DNA of 50,790 nucleotides from an uncultured Collinsella sp. (GTDB taxonomy: Bacteria; Actinomycetota; Coriobacteriia; Coriobacteriales; Coriobacteriaceae). Each line of letters starts with the position of its first letter. The stretch's first letter is position 1. The DNA lies in contig CABVDJ010000014.1 of NCBI GenBank assembly GCA_902497025.1, forward strand, positions 1 to 50,790, in the 5' to 3' direction. The notes below the pieces were generated by a model. That model ran no database searches and was not told where the DNA came from. It worked only from the letters and a program-made list of their open reading frames with translations. Below are positions 15,863-23,819 of this stretch, one piece after another. A program made the position numbers and the translations under genes.

Positions 15863-18334
15863 CTATTGTGGCGCGACCTGTGCGAGGCGAGTGCGTGCGA
15901 CTGCTGCCTGACCGTAGGCGATGCAGCCGTCATTGACGGGTACGGTGTGGGGGACAAGGACAGTAAAGCCTGCGCTTTTGAGCTCGCGGGTGAGAAGCTG
16001 AAGCAGAAGTCGGTTCATGAACACGCCGCCCGAGAGCGCGACGGTATCGATGCCTTCGCGCGCGCAGATTTCGCGTGCGATTCGTGCCGAAGAGCGCGCG
16101 ATGGCGATATGGAAGTCGAGCGCGAGCCTGTAGGCGGGCGCTCCGGCTTCAATTCCTCCCAAAAGTGCCTCAAAGAGTGCTTTCTGGTCCAGAACATAGG
16201 GGCCGTCCAGCCACGATGGGCCAGATGCGAAATAGCCGGCGTTGTCGTCGGGAAAATGGGCGATTTCGTTGTCGAGCGCGCGCCAGGCGGCGGCCTCAAG
16301 CTCGATGGCGGGTTCGCCCTCGTAGGTTGCCTTGTCGCAGATGCCCAGAATTGCTGCCGCGGCATCAAAGAGACGCCCCATGCTGCTGGTACGCGGGCTG
16401 TTGATGCCGCGCTCGATCATGGTGGCTGTCACGTTGCGCGTTTGCTCGTTGAGGCTGTCTAAAAGCCGAGCGGCACCTGGGTGCTCGAGCAGGCCGAGCT
16501 CACTGAGCAGGGCAAAGGCGTTGCGGCGGGCGTCGCGCACGGAGGCCGCCCCACCGGGGAGCGCCCAGGTGCGCAAATGCGCGGCGCGCTCAAAGCCGCC
16601 AAGGCTGGCAACAAGAAACTCGCCGCCCCAAATGGTCCCATCGGTGCCGGCGCCGGTGCCGTCAAAGGCGATGCCAAGGACGCGCGCGTCGGTTGTAAGC
16701 TGGCCCGCGGCGATGGCCTCGGCCATTACGCTCGCGACATGCGCATGATGGTGCTGCACCTCGACGAGCGGCAGATTGCATTTTCGCGCCTGCTCGCGCG
16801 CCCACTGGCCCGATAGATAGTTGGGGTGCACATCGCAGGCCAAGGCGGCGGGCGCCAAGTCAAAGAGATCTTTCAAGCGCGTGCGCGCGGCGTTCCAGGC
16901 ATCGAAGGTCCCGCCGTTTTCAACATCGCCGATATGCTGCGACACAAAACAGGTTGTCTTGCCGTTCGTCCCTTCACGCGCGAGTGCAATCGTGGCCTTT
17001 TGTTGTGGCCCGCAGGCGAGCACGCAGGACGGAGCGCCGTCGAGCGCCGGCAACGGTAGCGGCTGGGGTGCATATCCGCGAGCGCGGCGAACGGGCATAA
17101 TGGCGCCGTCGACCACGCGCACTACAGAGTCGTCGTAGCGCGAGAGGATCGCGCGGTCGTTACCGAGCAACGCGTCGGCGATGCCGGCAGCAACGAGGTG
17201 TTCCCAGGCAAGGTCGTCGTCGGTCTCGATGGGTTCTTCGCTCAGGTTTCCGCTGGTCATGACGAGCGCGTGCATACCGCAGACTTCTGCCGCGGCAAGC
17301 AACAGATGTTGAAGCGGCGTATAGGGGAGCATGACGCCGAGCTCGGGCAGGTCGTGCGCGACAGATGGCGCGAGGGCGAGGATGTCGGGGGAACCGTCGT
17401 TGTCCTCGCTAACAGTGCGCCGGCGCAGCAGCACGATGGGGCGGATACTGCCAGCGAGCAGATCGCGTTCAGCATCGTCGATATGACACAGGCGCTCGGT
17501 ATCAGCAAGACTGCGTACCATGACGGCAAGTGGTTTGTTGCTGCGGCGTTTGCGACGGCGCAACTCGGCCACCGCCTGCTCGTTGGCAGCGTTGCAGGCT
17601 AGATGGAATCCGCCCAGGCCCTTGATGGCGACGATGCCACCGCTGGCCAGCAGCTCAACGCAGCGCTCGATGATAGCGTCGCTGGCCTCGCGTGTGGTGC
17701 CGACGGCCGGTGTCGCGGACGAATTCCCGCACGCATTGCCGTTTACAGCCTCGCGCCACGTAATATGCGGCCCGCAATCAAAGCAGGCATCGGGCTGCGC
17801 GTGAAAACGCCGGTCGAGTGGGTCGACATACTCCGCAGCGCACTTGGGACACATGGGAAAACAATCCATCGACGTGGCCGCTCGGTCATAAGGCAGCGAT
17901 CGGATGATGGTAAAGCGTGGGCCGCAGTTAGTGCAGTTGATAAAGGGGTAGTGATAGCGTCGGTCGGCGGGATCGAACAACTCGCGCAGGCAATCGTCAC
18001 AGGTGGCGATATCGGGCGAGACGAGCGTCGTGTGTGCGGTCTGGTCCTGCGACGCCACAATGTGAAAGCCCTGCTCATCGGCAGCGCTCCAGCCGCCAGG
18101 CTCCAAATCCGCAATATCGACTCGCTCAACGCGAGCTGCCGCAGGCGCATGCTCAGAAAGCGCGGCAACAAAAGCATCGAGCGCATCGGCCGGAGCGTGC
18201 GCCTCGATATGCACGCCGTCGCCCGCATTGAGCACCCATCCGCAAATGCCATGCGTCATGGCCTCGCGATACACAAACGGTCGCATGCCAACGCCCTGCA
18301 CAATGCCCGTCACATGAATATGCACATGCCGCAT
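15863..18334 (-). CDS. hypF: Carbamoyltransferase HypF
   Basis: An 823-residue enzyme making the carbamoyl adenylate that supplies the CN ligands of [NiFe] hydrogenase. Domains in order: acylphosphatase-like (HIHVTGIVQGVGMRPFVYREA, residues 3-25), two zinc fingers (CDDC...CTNC and CPKC...CFDC, about 105-185), a YrdC-like domain (GGIVAIKGLGGFHLACNA), and a Kae1-like nucleotidyl domain (VEVQHHHAHVASVMAE; GIAFDGTGAGTDGTIWGGEF). I place the start at 18334, where AAGGAGG precedes MRHVHIHVTG; a longer frame to 18397 would overlap nikR. It lies 29 bases downstream of nikR in the same operon. Confidence 0.95.
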   Translation of the reverse strand: MRHVHIHVTGIVQGVGMRPFVYREAMTHGICGWVLNAGDGVHIEAHAPADALDAFVAALSEHAPAAARVERVDIADLEPGGWSAADEQGFHIVASQDQTAHTTLVSPDIATCDDCLRELFDPADRRYHYPFINCTNCGPRFTIIRSLPYDRAATSMDCFPMCPKCAAEYVDPLDRRFHAQPDACFDCGPHITWREAVNGNACGNSSATPAVGTTREASDAIIERCVELLASGGIVAIKGLGGFHLACNAANEQAVAELRRRKRRSNKPLAVMVRSLADTERLCHIDDAERDLLAGSIRPIVLLRRRTVSEDNDGSPDILALAPSVAHDLPELGVMLPYTPLQHLLLAAAEVCGMHALVMTSGNLSEEPIETDDDLAWEHLVAAGIADALLGNDRAILSRYDDSVVRVVDGAIMPVRRARGYAPQPLPLPALDGAPSCVLACGPQQKATIALAREGTNGKTTCFVSQHIGDVENGGTFDAWNAARTRLKDLFDLAPAALACDVHPNYLSGQWAREQARKCNLPLVEVQHHHAHVASVMAEAIAAGQLTTDARVLGIAFDGTGAGTDGTIWGGEFLVASLGGFERAAHLRTWALPGGAASVRDARRNAFALLSELGLLEHPGAARLLDSLNEQTRNVTATMIERGINSPRTSSMGRLFDAAAAILGICDKATYEGEPAIELEAAAWRALDNEIAHFPDDNAGYFASGPSWLDGPYVLDQKALFEALLGGIEAGAPAYRLALDFHIAIARSSARIAREICAREGIDTVALSGGVFMNRLLLQLLTRELKSAGFTVLVPHTVPVNDGCIAYGQAAVARTRLAQVAPQ

Positions 18335-18363
18335 GCGACCCTCCTTCGTTGAAATGTGTGCTG

Positions 18364-18876
18364 TTACAGCCCCAGGCTCTGCTTGGTGGCGGCGCACGTG
18401 AGCTCTCCGTGCTTAACGCCGCGCAGGCCCAGCAGGCGGTCGGCTAGTTCGTAGACGCGCTCGCCGCGACCCTTGAGCGCCAGAATCTCCAAGCAGTTGT
18501 GGTGATCCAGATGCACGTGCATGGTCGATACGATCTCGTCGGTGTAGTCGTGCTGCACCTCGTCCAGGCGGCGTGTCAGGTCGCCGGTATGGTGGTCGTA
18601 GATCATGGTGAGCGACCCGATAACATGCTCATCGGGCATGCGCATCTGCTCCTTGGCGATCGAGGCGCGTATCAGGTCGCGCACGGCCTCGGAGCGGTTG
18701 GCCACGTCGCCGCGGCGCGCGATCTGCTCGTCAAAGCGGCGCAGCAGGTCGTCGGGCGCGGTGACCGAAAAGCGGACCAGCTCGGAGCCGGAGCCACTAC
18801 AGTGGCAGCTCGCATCACCGTCCGCCCCGTGCGGATGCTCGTGCTCGTATCCGCTGCCATGCTCGTGTCCGGCCAC
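18364..18876 (-). CDS. nikR: NikR-type nickel-responsive regulator with His-rich N-terminus
   Basis: A 170-residue CopG/Arc-type repressor. A ribbon-helix-helix DNA-binding segment (LVRFSVTAPDDLLRRFDEQI...RSEAVRDLI, about 33-70) is followed by the ACT-like nickel domain. The high-affinity Ni2+ ligands of E. coli NikR all have counterparts: His in EVQHD, the HVH pair in MHVHLDHHNC and the Cys at its end. Unusual is a roughly 30-residue His/Gly-rich leader (MAGHEHGSGYEHEHPHG and CHCSG), which could store or sense nickel. Start is GTG, separated from the preceding 82-residue gene by a single base, so coupled translation is likely. Its position ahead of hypF implies nickel-dependent control of hydrogenase maturation. 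Confidence 0.88.
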   Translation of the reverse strand: MAGHEHGSGYEHEHPHGADGDASCHCSGSGSELVRFSVTAPDDLLRRFDEQIARRGDVANRSEAVRDLIRASIAKEQMRMPDEHVIGSLTMIYDHHTGDLTRRLDEVQHDYTDEIVSTMHVHLDHHNCLEILALKGRGERVYELADRLLGLRGVKHGELTCAATKQSLGL

Positions 18877-18877
18877 T

Positions 18878-19126
18878 TTACACCAGCTTCACGGATCCGA
18901 CGGAGTTGTGGTCGGCCTCGATGGCCTCTTCGTAGCCCTCGAGTGCGTCGTGGGCCTCGTGCAGCGCGGCCATGGCTGCCTCGAGCTTGGCGCCGATGCG
19001 CTCCATGTCAAAATTCTCGGTCGCATGCAGCAGCTGATGGCTCCACTCATGAGCGAGCTCGATGGTGTCGTCGACCTGTTTGACGCTCATGGCAAGCTGA
19101 CTCATGTTCATTCCAACATCATGCAT
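18878..19126 (-). CDS. Small helical protein leading the nikR-hyp operon
   Basis: An 82-residue protein I cannot assign to a family. It begins with a Met-rich stretch (MHDVGMNMSQLAMSV) and continues as near-continuous amphipathic helix rich in Glu, Ala and His (DDTIELAHEWSHQLLHATENFDMERI...LHEAHDALEGYEEAIEADH). No signal peptide or membrane segment is visible. His, Met and Glu side chains could bind a metal. It is the first gene of the nikR-hypF-hypC-hypD-hypE transcript and ends one base before nikR starts. A helical metallochaperone or nickel buffer is a hypothesis from context only. Confidence 0.65.
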   Translation of the reverse strand: MHDVGMNMSQLAMSVKQVDDTIELAHEWSHQLLHATENFDMERIGAKLEAAMAALHEAHDALEGYEEAIEADHNSVGSVKLV

Positions 19127-19203
19127 GGGAAATCTCCTTTTGTATGGGGCAGTTCAGTGGTTCAGATTTTACTACGCCCGCTCTGCGCGCAGCTGCATAA
19201 GAA

Positions 19204-19236
19204 AACGGGTACGAGTCTGTGCGACCCGCACCCGTT
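19204..19236 (-). terminator. Probable trxA terminator
   Basis: On the minus strand, AACGGGT...ACCCGTT with internal GGGT/ACTC pairing, followed by TTTCTT. It lies 112 bases past the trxA stop and before the nikR-hyp operon. Confidence 0.55.
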
Positions 19237-19347
19237 CACTGGGGGCTGTTTGTGATTACCATACTATCCGTGGTTGCACTCGGTGCATCCAGAAGTCCGG
19301 CGAGCGGTGCAAAAGCGCTCATAGACGGCGGGTAAGTAACAAGCGTA

Positions 19348-19668
19348 TTACAGATGCTTCTCCAGCAGCGCCTGCAGCCTCGCCTTGGGCAGAGCGCCAA
19401 CCGAGCGGTCAATCTCCTCGCCGTTCTTAAACACAATCAGCGTGGGGATGCTCATGACGCCATACTTCATGGCCAGGTCCTGGTTGTCGTCGACGTTGCA
19501 TTTGGCAACGGCAAGCTTGCCCGCCAGCTCATCGGCAACCTCGTCAACGATGGGCGAGAGGGATCGACAGGGCCCGCACCACGGTGCCCAAAAATCGACC
19601 AGCACGGGTAGACTGTCGTTAACGATGGAATCGAAATTCTCGGGGGTAATCTGCTTAATGTCAGCCAT
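19348..19668 (-). CDS. trxA: Thioredoxin
   Basis: A 106-residue thioredoxin, a cytosolic disulfide reductant reduced by thioredoxin reductase (not in the window). The active site FWAPWCGPCRSL (about residues 26-37) and the cis-proline segment MSIPTLIVFKNGE are intact; length is typical. The start at 19668 has GGAGG five to six bases upstream; the open frame extends further but without a ribosome site. It is a single-gene unit diverging from the gene at 19805, and a possible -10 TATAAG on the minus strand lies at 19723-19728. Confidence 0.95.
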   Translation of the reverse strand: MADIKQITPENFDSIVNDSLPVLVDFWAPWCGPCRSLSPIVDEVADELAGKLAVAKCNVDDNQDLAMKYGVMSIPTLIVFKNGEEIDRSVGALPKARLQALLEKHL

Positions 19669-19732
19669 GGTGACCTCCATAATGTGACGCGGCTCAGCCG
19701 CGTAAAACTCAGTACGACCGTGCTTATACCCA

Positions 19733-19776
19733 GCCGCCCGCAAAGCAACCACTCGCGGGCGGCTCTTTTATATAAT
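19733..19776. promoter_or_regulatory. trxA / UDG-like divergent promoter region with hairpin
   Basis: A nine-bp inverted repeat, GCCGCCCGC/GCGGGCGGC (19733-19763), is followed by TCTTTTA and then TATAAT (19771-19776), a good -10 for the rightward gene. I see no good -35. The palindrome sits where it could influence both promoters. Confidence 0.4.
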
Positions 19777-19804
19777 GGTGGGCACGCAAACGATTGGAGA
19801 GCGC

Positions 19805-20380
19805 ATGTCCACGTCACAAAGCCAGAAAAAAGAAGCCATCGCCCAGGCGGCCGAGCAGGAGCTCACATCGCTTGCGGTCCGTGGCGTGCGTATCGCGGGC
19901 AACGCGTGCTCGCCGATCGTGCTGGTCAAAGGCGATTTGGACGAGGCCGAGCGTTCGGGTGGCGAGCTTGCCGCCGGCCCGGATGGCGCGGCGTTGCGCA
20001 AGGCGCTTGGGGCCATCGGCTACGCGCCCGAGGATTTTTGCGTGCTGGCAAGCGTCGCCGGCGTGGGTGACGGAGCGGTCGCGGTGGGCGAGACTCTGCC
20101 GTGCGAGCTGTTCCGTGAGGCGCTTGAGGCTTTGGACCCCGAGGCGGTGCTACTGCTCGACAACAACGCGGCTGACGCCATGCGCGAGACCTACGCCGAT
20201 ATGCTCGTGGCGATCGATGACTTCGACACCGCCATGCTCAAGCCCGGCTTGGTCGCCCATGTGCAGGGTCGCCGCGTGCTCGCGCTCGACGGTTTTGAGG
20301 CGGCGCTCACTGACAAAGCCGCCAAGCAGCGCATGTGGGCCTACATCAAGCAGCTGACCCCGGCGGCCGCTCCGCTGTAG
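19805..20380 (+). CDS. Degenerate uracil-DNA-glycosylase-fold protein
   Basis: A 191-residue protein. The order of segments parallels family 4/5 uracil-DNA glycosylases: RIAGNACSPIVLV (strand before the catalytic loop), GAALRKALGAIGYAPEDFCVL, CELFREALEALDPEAVLLLDNNAADAM, and a final GRRVLALDGFEAALTDKAAK followed by QRMWAYIKQL. But the GEAPG-type catalytic motif is replaced by KGDLDEAERSGG, and the HP of the uracil-recognition loop is replaced by GF. The Fe-S cysteines of family 4 are not apparent. I therefore read it as a fold relative that has lost glycosylase activity; this rests on by-eye pattern matching. The ATG at 19805 has GGAG upstream; an earlier ATG at 19775 has none. Confidence 0.55.
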   Translation: MSTSQSQKKEAIAQAAEQELTSLAVRGVRIAGNACSPIVLVKGDLDEAERSGGELAAGPDGAALRKALGAIGYAPEDFCVLASVAGVGDGAVAVGETLPCELFREALEALDPEAVLLLDNNAADAMRETYADMLVAIDDFDTAMLKPGLVAHVQGRRVLALDGFEAALTDKAAKQRMWAYIKQLTPAAAPL

Positions 20381-20444
20381 CGGATTAGCGCCGGCGAGCG
20401 ATTGTCTGGCGGGCAAGGCACGCCTCGAGATCGGCGCCGCACTT

Positions 20445-21722
20445 CTACATCACAGCGCGCAGCTCAAACCGATCGCCGTTAATGCGGAACTGGCAGTTGC
20501 CGTTCATGCGTTCGACGGCAAGCTTAATGCTCTTGGTTCCAAAGCCGTGTCCGGTGTGCCCGGCTACGGGCATGCCGTCGACCATGCGCGGCGCGCGGTC
20601 AAACGTGTTGGAAACTAACAGCAGCAGCTGGCCGTCCTCTAATCGCAGGTCAAAGTCGACGAATCGCTTTCCTTGGGGTGCGGCGCTTGCAGCGGTGATA
20701 GCGTTTTCCAAGGCATTTGAGAGCACGCTAAACAGGTCGGCGTCACCTACGTGGATGGTTTCGGGTACGGCGGCGCGCAGGTTGGCGGTAATGCCGTTTC
20801 TATTGATATCCGAGTTAAATGACGAAAGCGCGATGTTTACGGTCTCGTTGGCGCAGAAGCGGCGTACGGCGGTGCGATCGCCGACTTCGCAGAGTTCATC
20901 GATGCGTTTGAGCGCCTCGTCGGTGTGGCCCTCCTCAATTAAAGCGGCCAGGCCGCGTAGGAAGTGGCGCATATCGTGGCGAAGAATCGACAGCTCGCGC
21001 CCAGATTGACGCCAAGCCTCGAGCTCTTTGATGGCGGCACTGTCGCGGGTTTCGAGCATCCAGCGCTCTCGCTCGGCGGTTTCCTTTTCTTCGTATTCGC
21101 GCAGGTAAACGGCAAGAAACATAAGATAGAAGGCACAGAGCGCAAATGCCAAAAACTCAACCGTTACCACCGAGCCCGAGTGGAACAGCGTGGTGTAGAC
21201 GTTGGTGGCATAGTCAAAGACGTAATAGACGAGCGGCAGGATTAAAAGGATGCCCAGCTCGGTGGTGCTTTTAATCGCCAAGCGCGGACCGATGTCGCCG
21301 GCCCAATGCAACAGGACGGCAAAGACGGCGAGTGTGGTCGCGATGCGCGCCAGATAGTACGCGATCTGAGAATCGGTTGCGGCAAATGCGGCAATGCCCA
21401 TCCAATTGCTGAACTGGCAGCTCAGATAGGCACTCGTAATGCCGAGTACGGCAAGCAGCGGGCTCAGGCGGTAGCGCGCGCACAAATAGATGACGAGCGG
21501 CAGATGCACGACGAGCGGATATACCTGGCGGGCGAAAAGCTCGCCGCCGACGGCATTGGCGAGGCCAAATGCGCATCCAGTTACGGCACCGACCAGCACC
21601 AGTTCAAGCGCATGACGCCGGTTGATCTCGACACCGCACAGCGCCGCCGAGGCAAAGACGCCAAAGAGCAGCGTCGTGGCGTGGTGGATTGCCCAAAGGA
21701 CCATTTCGATCGAGGAGACCAT
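20445..21722 (-). CDS. Sensor histidine kinase, AgrC/GHKL type
   Basis: A 425-residue membrane kinase. About six hydrophobic segments fill residues 10-205, a coiled linker follows (REYEEKETAERERWMLETRDS), then the phosphoacceptor helix SILRHDMRHFLRGL, the N box (LFSVLSNALENAITAA) and the G box (GHGFGTKSIKLAVERMNG). This is the GHKL_5 arrangement of AgrC-like sensors that respond to peptides or other extracellular cues. The stop of the response regulator and the start of this gene share one base (TGATG), so the pair is translationally coupled, regulator first. No signal peptide gene is adjacent. The ligand is unknown. Confidence 0.88.
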   Translation of the reverse strand: MVSSIEMVLWAIHHATTLLFGVFASAALCGVEINRRHALELVLVGAVTGCAFGLANAVGGELFARQVYPLVVHLPLVIYLCARYRLSPLLAVLGITSAYLSCQFSNWMGIAAFAATDSQIAYYLARIATTLAVFAVLLHWAGDIGPRLAIKSTTELGILLILPLVYYVFDYATNVYTTLFHSGSVVTVEFLAFALCAFYLMFLAVYLREYEEKETAERERWMLETRDSAAIKELEAWRQSGRELSILRHDMRHFLRGLAALIEEGHTDEALKRIDELCEVGDRTAVRRFCANETVNIALSSFNSDINRNGITANLRAAVPETIHVGDADLFSVLSNALENAITAASAAPQGKRFVDFDLRLEDGQLLLLVSNTFDRAPRMVDGMPVAGHTGHGFGTKSIKLAVERMNGNCQFRINGDRFELRAVM

Positions 21723-22444
21723 CAGTGTCTCCCACCCTCAAAGCGCACCGCAAAGTAGGCGTCTTGGAATCCCTGCTTGCAGCTGCGCGAAAGCGGGATG
21801 CACGCGCCCGAGCGCATGACGATGTCCGTGCGGTCAAAGTGATCGATATTGCGCAGGTTGACCTGGTAGCTGCGGTGGCATTTAAAGAAGGTGGCATTTT
21901 GCGCCAAACGGTCTTCGACGCTGCGGAACGACTCGAGTGCCTCGATATCGCGTCCGTCGCGCAGGTGGAAGACCACGTGCTTGTTGCGCGCCTCGGCATA
22001 TTCGATGTCGGACAGGCGCAGGGCGTGGTAGCCAAAGGAAGTTTTGATCACGAGCTCGTCGGTTGCCGCCGGGCGCATGCTCGAAAGCTCGTCGAGCAAC
22101 TGCGCTAGGCGTTCGTAAGCCACGGGCTTGAGCAGATAATCGAAGGCGCGGACCTCGTAGGACTCCAGTGCAAACTCGGGCGACGAGGTGAGGAACACCA
22201 GGCACACGGCGGTATCGGCCTGGCGCAATTCGCGCGCGGTGTCCATGCCGTTGACGAGCGGCATGATCATGTCGAGCAGAATGATGTCGGCGCGCGATGC
22301 GGCATGGCGGGCCAGCAGGTCCTCGCCGCGCGTGACGAGCGCAACATCGACCGCCGTGCCCGTCTCGCTCGACCAACGGTCGATCATCCGGTGCAGTCTA
22401 TCTAGAAAAGCGACGTCGTCGTCGCAGGCAATAATCTTGAGCAT
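21722..22444 (-). CDS. LytTR-family response regulator
   Basis: A 240-residue AgrA/LytR-type regulator. The receiver domain (MLKIIACDDDVAFLDRL, acidic pocket DDD; phosphoacceptor Asp in IILLDMIMP; Lys in YLLKPVAYE) occupies about residues 1-120. The C-terminal LytTR DNA-binding domain (DLVIKTSFGYHAL-like start, IEYAEARNKHVVFHL, FFKCHRSYQVNLRNI) fills about 138-236. I chose the ATG at 22444, with AGGGGG upstream, over a longer frame from 22531. It forms a two-gene operon with the downstream kinase. Direct targets are unknown; LytTR proteins bind paired direct repeats, which I could not identify here. Confidence 0.9.
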   Translation of the reverse strand: MLKIIACDDDVAFLDRLHRMIDRWSSETGTAVDVALVTRGEDLLARHAASRADIILLDMIMPLVNGMDTARELRQADTAVCLVFLTSSPEFALESYEVRAFDYLLKPVAYERLAQLLDELSSMRPAATDELVIKTSFGYHALRLSDIEYAEARNKHVVFHLRDGRDIEALESFRSVEDRLAQNATFFKCHRSYQVNLRNIDHFDRTDIVMRSGACIPLSRSCKQGFQDAYFAVRFEGGRH

Positions 22445-22737
22445 TCTGAGCCCCCTTAGTAGTTCGATTTTGCCACATTGGGTGCGGACCGCTCGCGGAG
22501 GCGTGTCCCATTTGCGCCCCACGTCGCGCAACTCGCGCCGAGCGGTATTGCGGTGGCGAAAGATGCCTTCTGCGCTATCGAGAGCTCGGCTATCCTCAGC
22601 TTGTCAGTTCGAAAATGGACCTGCCACATGATTGGATCTTTATTTCAACTTTACACCTAGGTTTACAGCTGTCTTGTCAGCTGTAAACCTAGGTGTCATA
22701 CTAAAGCCCCAAGATTCGCCAAAAGAGAGGGGCCTTG
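22445..22737. promoter_or_regulatory. Divergent region between response regulator and nadA
   Basis: The left 200 bases are unremarkable and presumably hold the promoter of the two-component pair. The right part carries the nadA promoter and its 19-bp inverted repeat, listed separately. Confidence 0.4.
22653..22702 (+). promoter_or_regulatory. nadA promoter within a 19-bp inverted repeat (candidate NiaR operator)
   Basis: ACACCTAGGTTTACAGCTG (22653-22671) is perfectly repeated in inverse as CAGCTGTAAACCTAGGTGT (22678-22696), with six bases between. A promoter overlaps it: TTGTCA (22674-22679), 17-base spacer, CATACT (22697-22702). A bound dimer would cover both the -35 element and the spacer. 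The operon ends with niaR, so NiaR repression by nicotinate is the natural reading. No U tract follows, which argues against a terminator. Confidence 0.75.
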
Positions 22738-23763
22738 ATGGCACAGAGCGCGAACATGGATGCGTCGGAGCTTGCACGCGATATCGCGGCCGGCCTAGCA
22801 TCGGCAACGACGGCAACGGAGCGCGCGGCACTGGTGCCCGCAGAACTCGTCGAGGCCATTCAGCAACTAAAAACCCAACGCGACGCGGTGATCCTAGCGC
22901 ACTATTACGTGGCGCCCGAGGTGCAGGCCGTGGCTGATTACGTCGGCGATAGCTTCTACCTGGCCAAGCTCGCCAAGAGCCTGCCGCAGCAGACCATCGT
23001 GCTGTGCGGCGTGGAGTTTATGGGCGAGAGCGCCAAGCTGCTCAACCCCACCAAGACCGTGCTGCTGCCCGAGCCGGGCGCGGACTGCCCCATGGCGCAC
23101 ATGGTCAAGCGCGAGACGGTCGACGCGGCGCGCGCCGAGTACGGCGACGACCTGGCTGTCGTCTGCTACGTCAACTCCACGGTCGAGATCAAGAGCTGGA
23201 GCGACGTGTGCGTCACCAGCTCCAACGCCGTCAAGATCGTGTCCGAGCTGCCGCAGCAGCACGTCCTGTTCATTCCCGACCAAAACCTGGGCCGCTTTGT
23301 AGCCGAACAGGTGCCGCAAAAGCACGTCATCCTCAACAACGGCTACTGCCCGCGCCATCACATCATCACCGTCGAGCAGATCGTCGACGCGCAGGAGGCC
23401 CATCCCGACGCGCTCGTGCTGGCGCATCCCGAGTGCAAGGCCGACGTCCTGGCCGAGGCCGACTACATCGGCTCCACCGCCGGCATCATCAAGTATGCCG
23501 AGGAGTCCGACGCGAGCGAGTTCATTATCGTGACGGTCCGCGGCGTGCTCTACGAGCTCGAGCGCCGCTGCCAGGGCACCGGCAAGAAGTTCTACTTCCC
23601 CGCGGTGCAGCCCACCTGCGTCAACATGGATCTCATCACGCTCGAAAAGCTCGTGCGCTGCCTGGAGACGGGCGAGGGCGAGGTGCAGATCGGTGTGTCG
23701 GACGAGGCCGCCGAACAGGCCAAACTCACGCTCGACCGCATGCTCGAGTACGCGGCGCGCTAA
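22738..23763 (+). CDS. nadA: Quinolinate synthase A
   Basis: A 341-residue [4Fe-4S] enzyme condensing iminoaspartate with dihydroxyacetone phosphate to quinolinate, the second step of de novo NAD synthesis. Motifs: AVILAHYYVAPEVQAVADYVGDS (start of the first repeat domain), VLCGVEFMGESAK, VCYVNSTVEIKSWSD, NNGYCPRHH, HPECKADVL and AVQPTCVNM; cysteines in the first, the HPEC and the last could supply cluster ligands. The ATG at 22738 follows GAGAGG; a TTG directly before it is an alternative. First gene of nadABC-niaR. Confidence 0.95.
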   Translation: MAQSANMDASELARDIAAGLASATTATERAALVPAELVEAIQQLKTQRDAVILAHYYVAPEVQAVADYVGDSFYLAKLAKSLPQQTIVLCGVEFMGESAKLLNPTKTVLLPEPGADCPMAHMVKRETVDAARAEYGDDLAVVCYVNSTVEIKSWSDVCVTSSNAVKIVSELPQQHVLFIPDQNLGRFVAEQVPQKHVILNNGYCPRHHIITVEQIVDAQEAHPDALVLAHPECKADVLAEADYIGSTAGIIKYAEESDASEFIIVTVRGVLYELERRCQGTGKKFYFPAVQPTCVNMDLITLEKLVRCLETGEGEVQIGVSDEAAEQAKLTLDRMLEYAAR

Positions 23764-23819
23764 AACGATGCGACATGAGGAACAGTCCCTTATGCCACAT
23801 TACAAGGGAGAGGATTCCT

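Noticed and set aside
22653..22696. Rho-independent terminator before nadA
   Set aside because: The stem is long and perfect but no U tract follows on either strand, and a promoter overlaps it.
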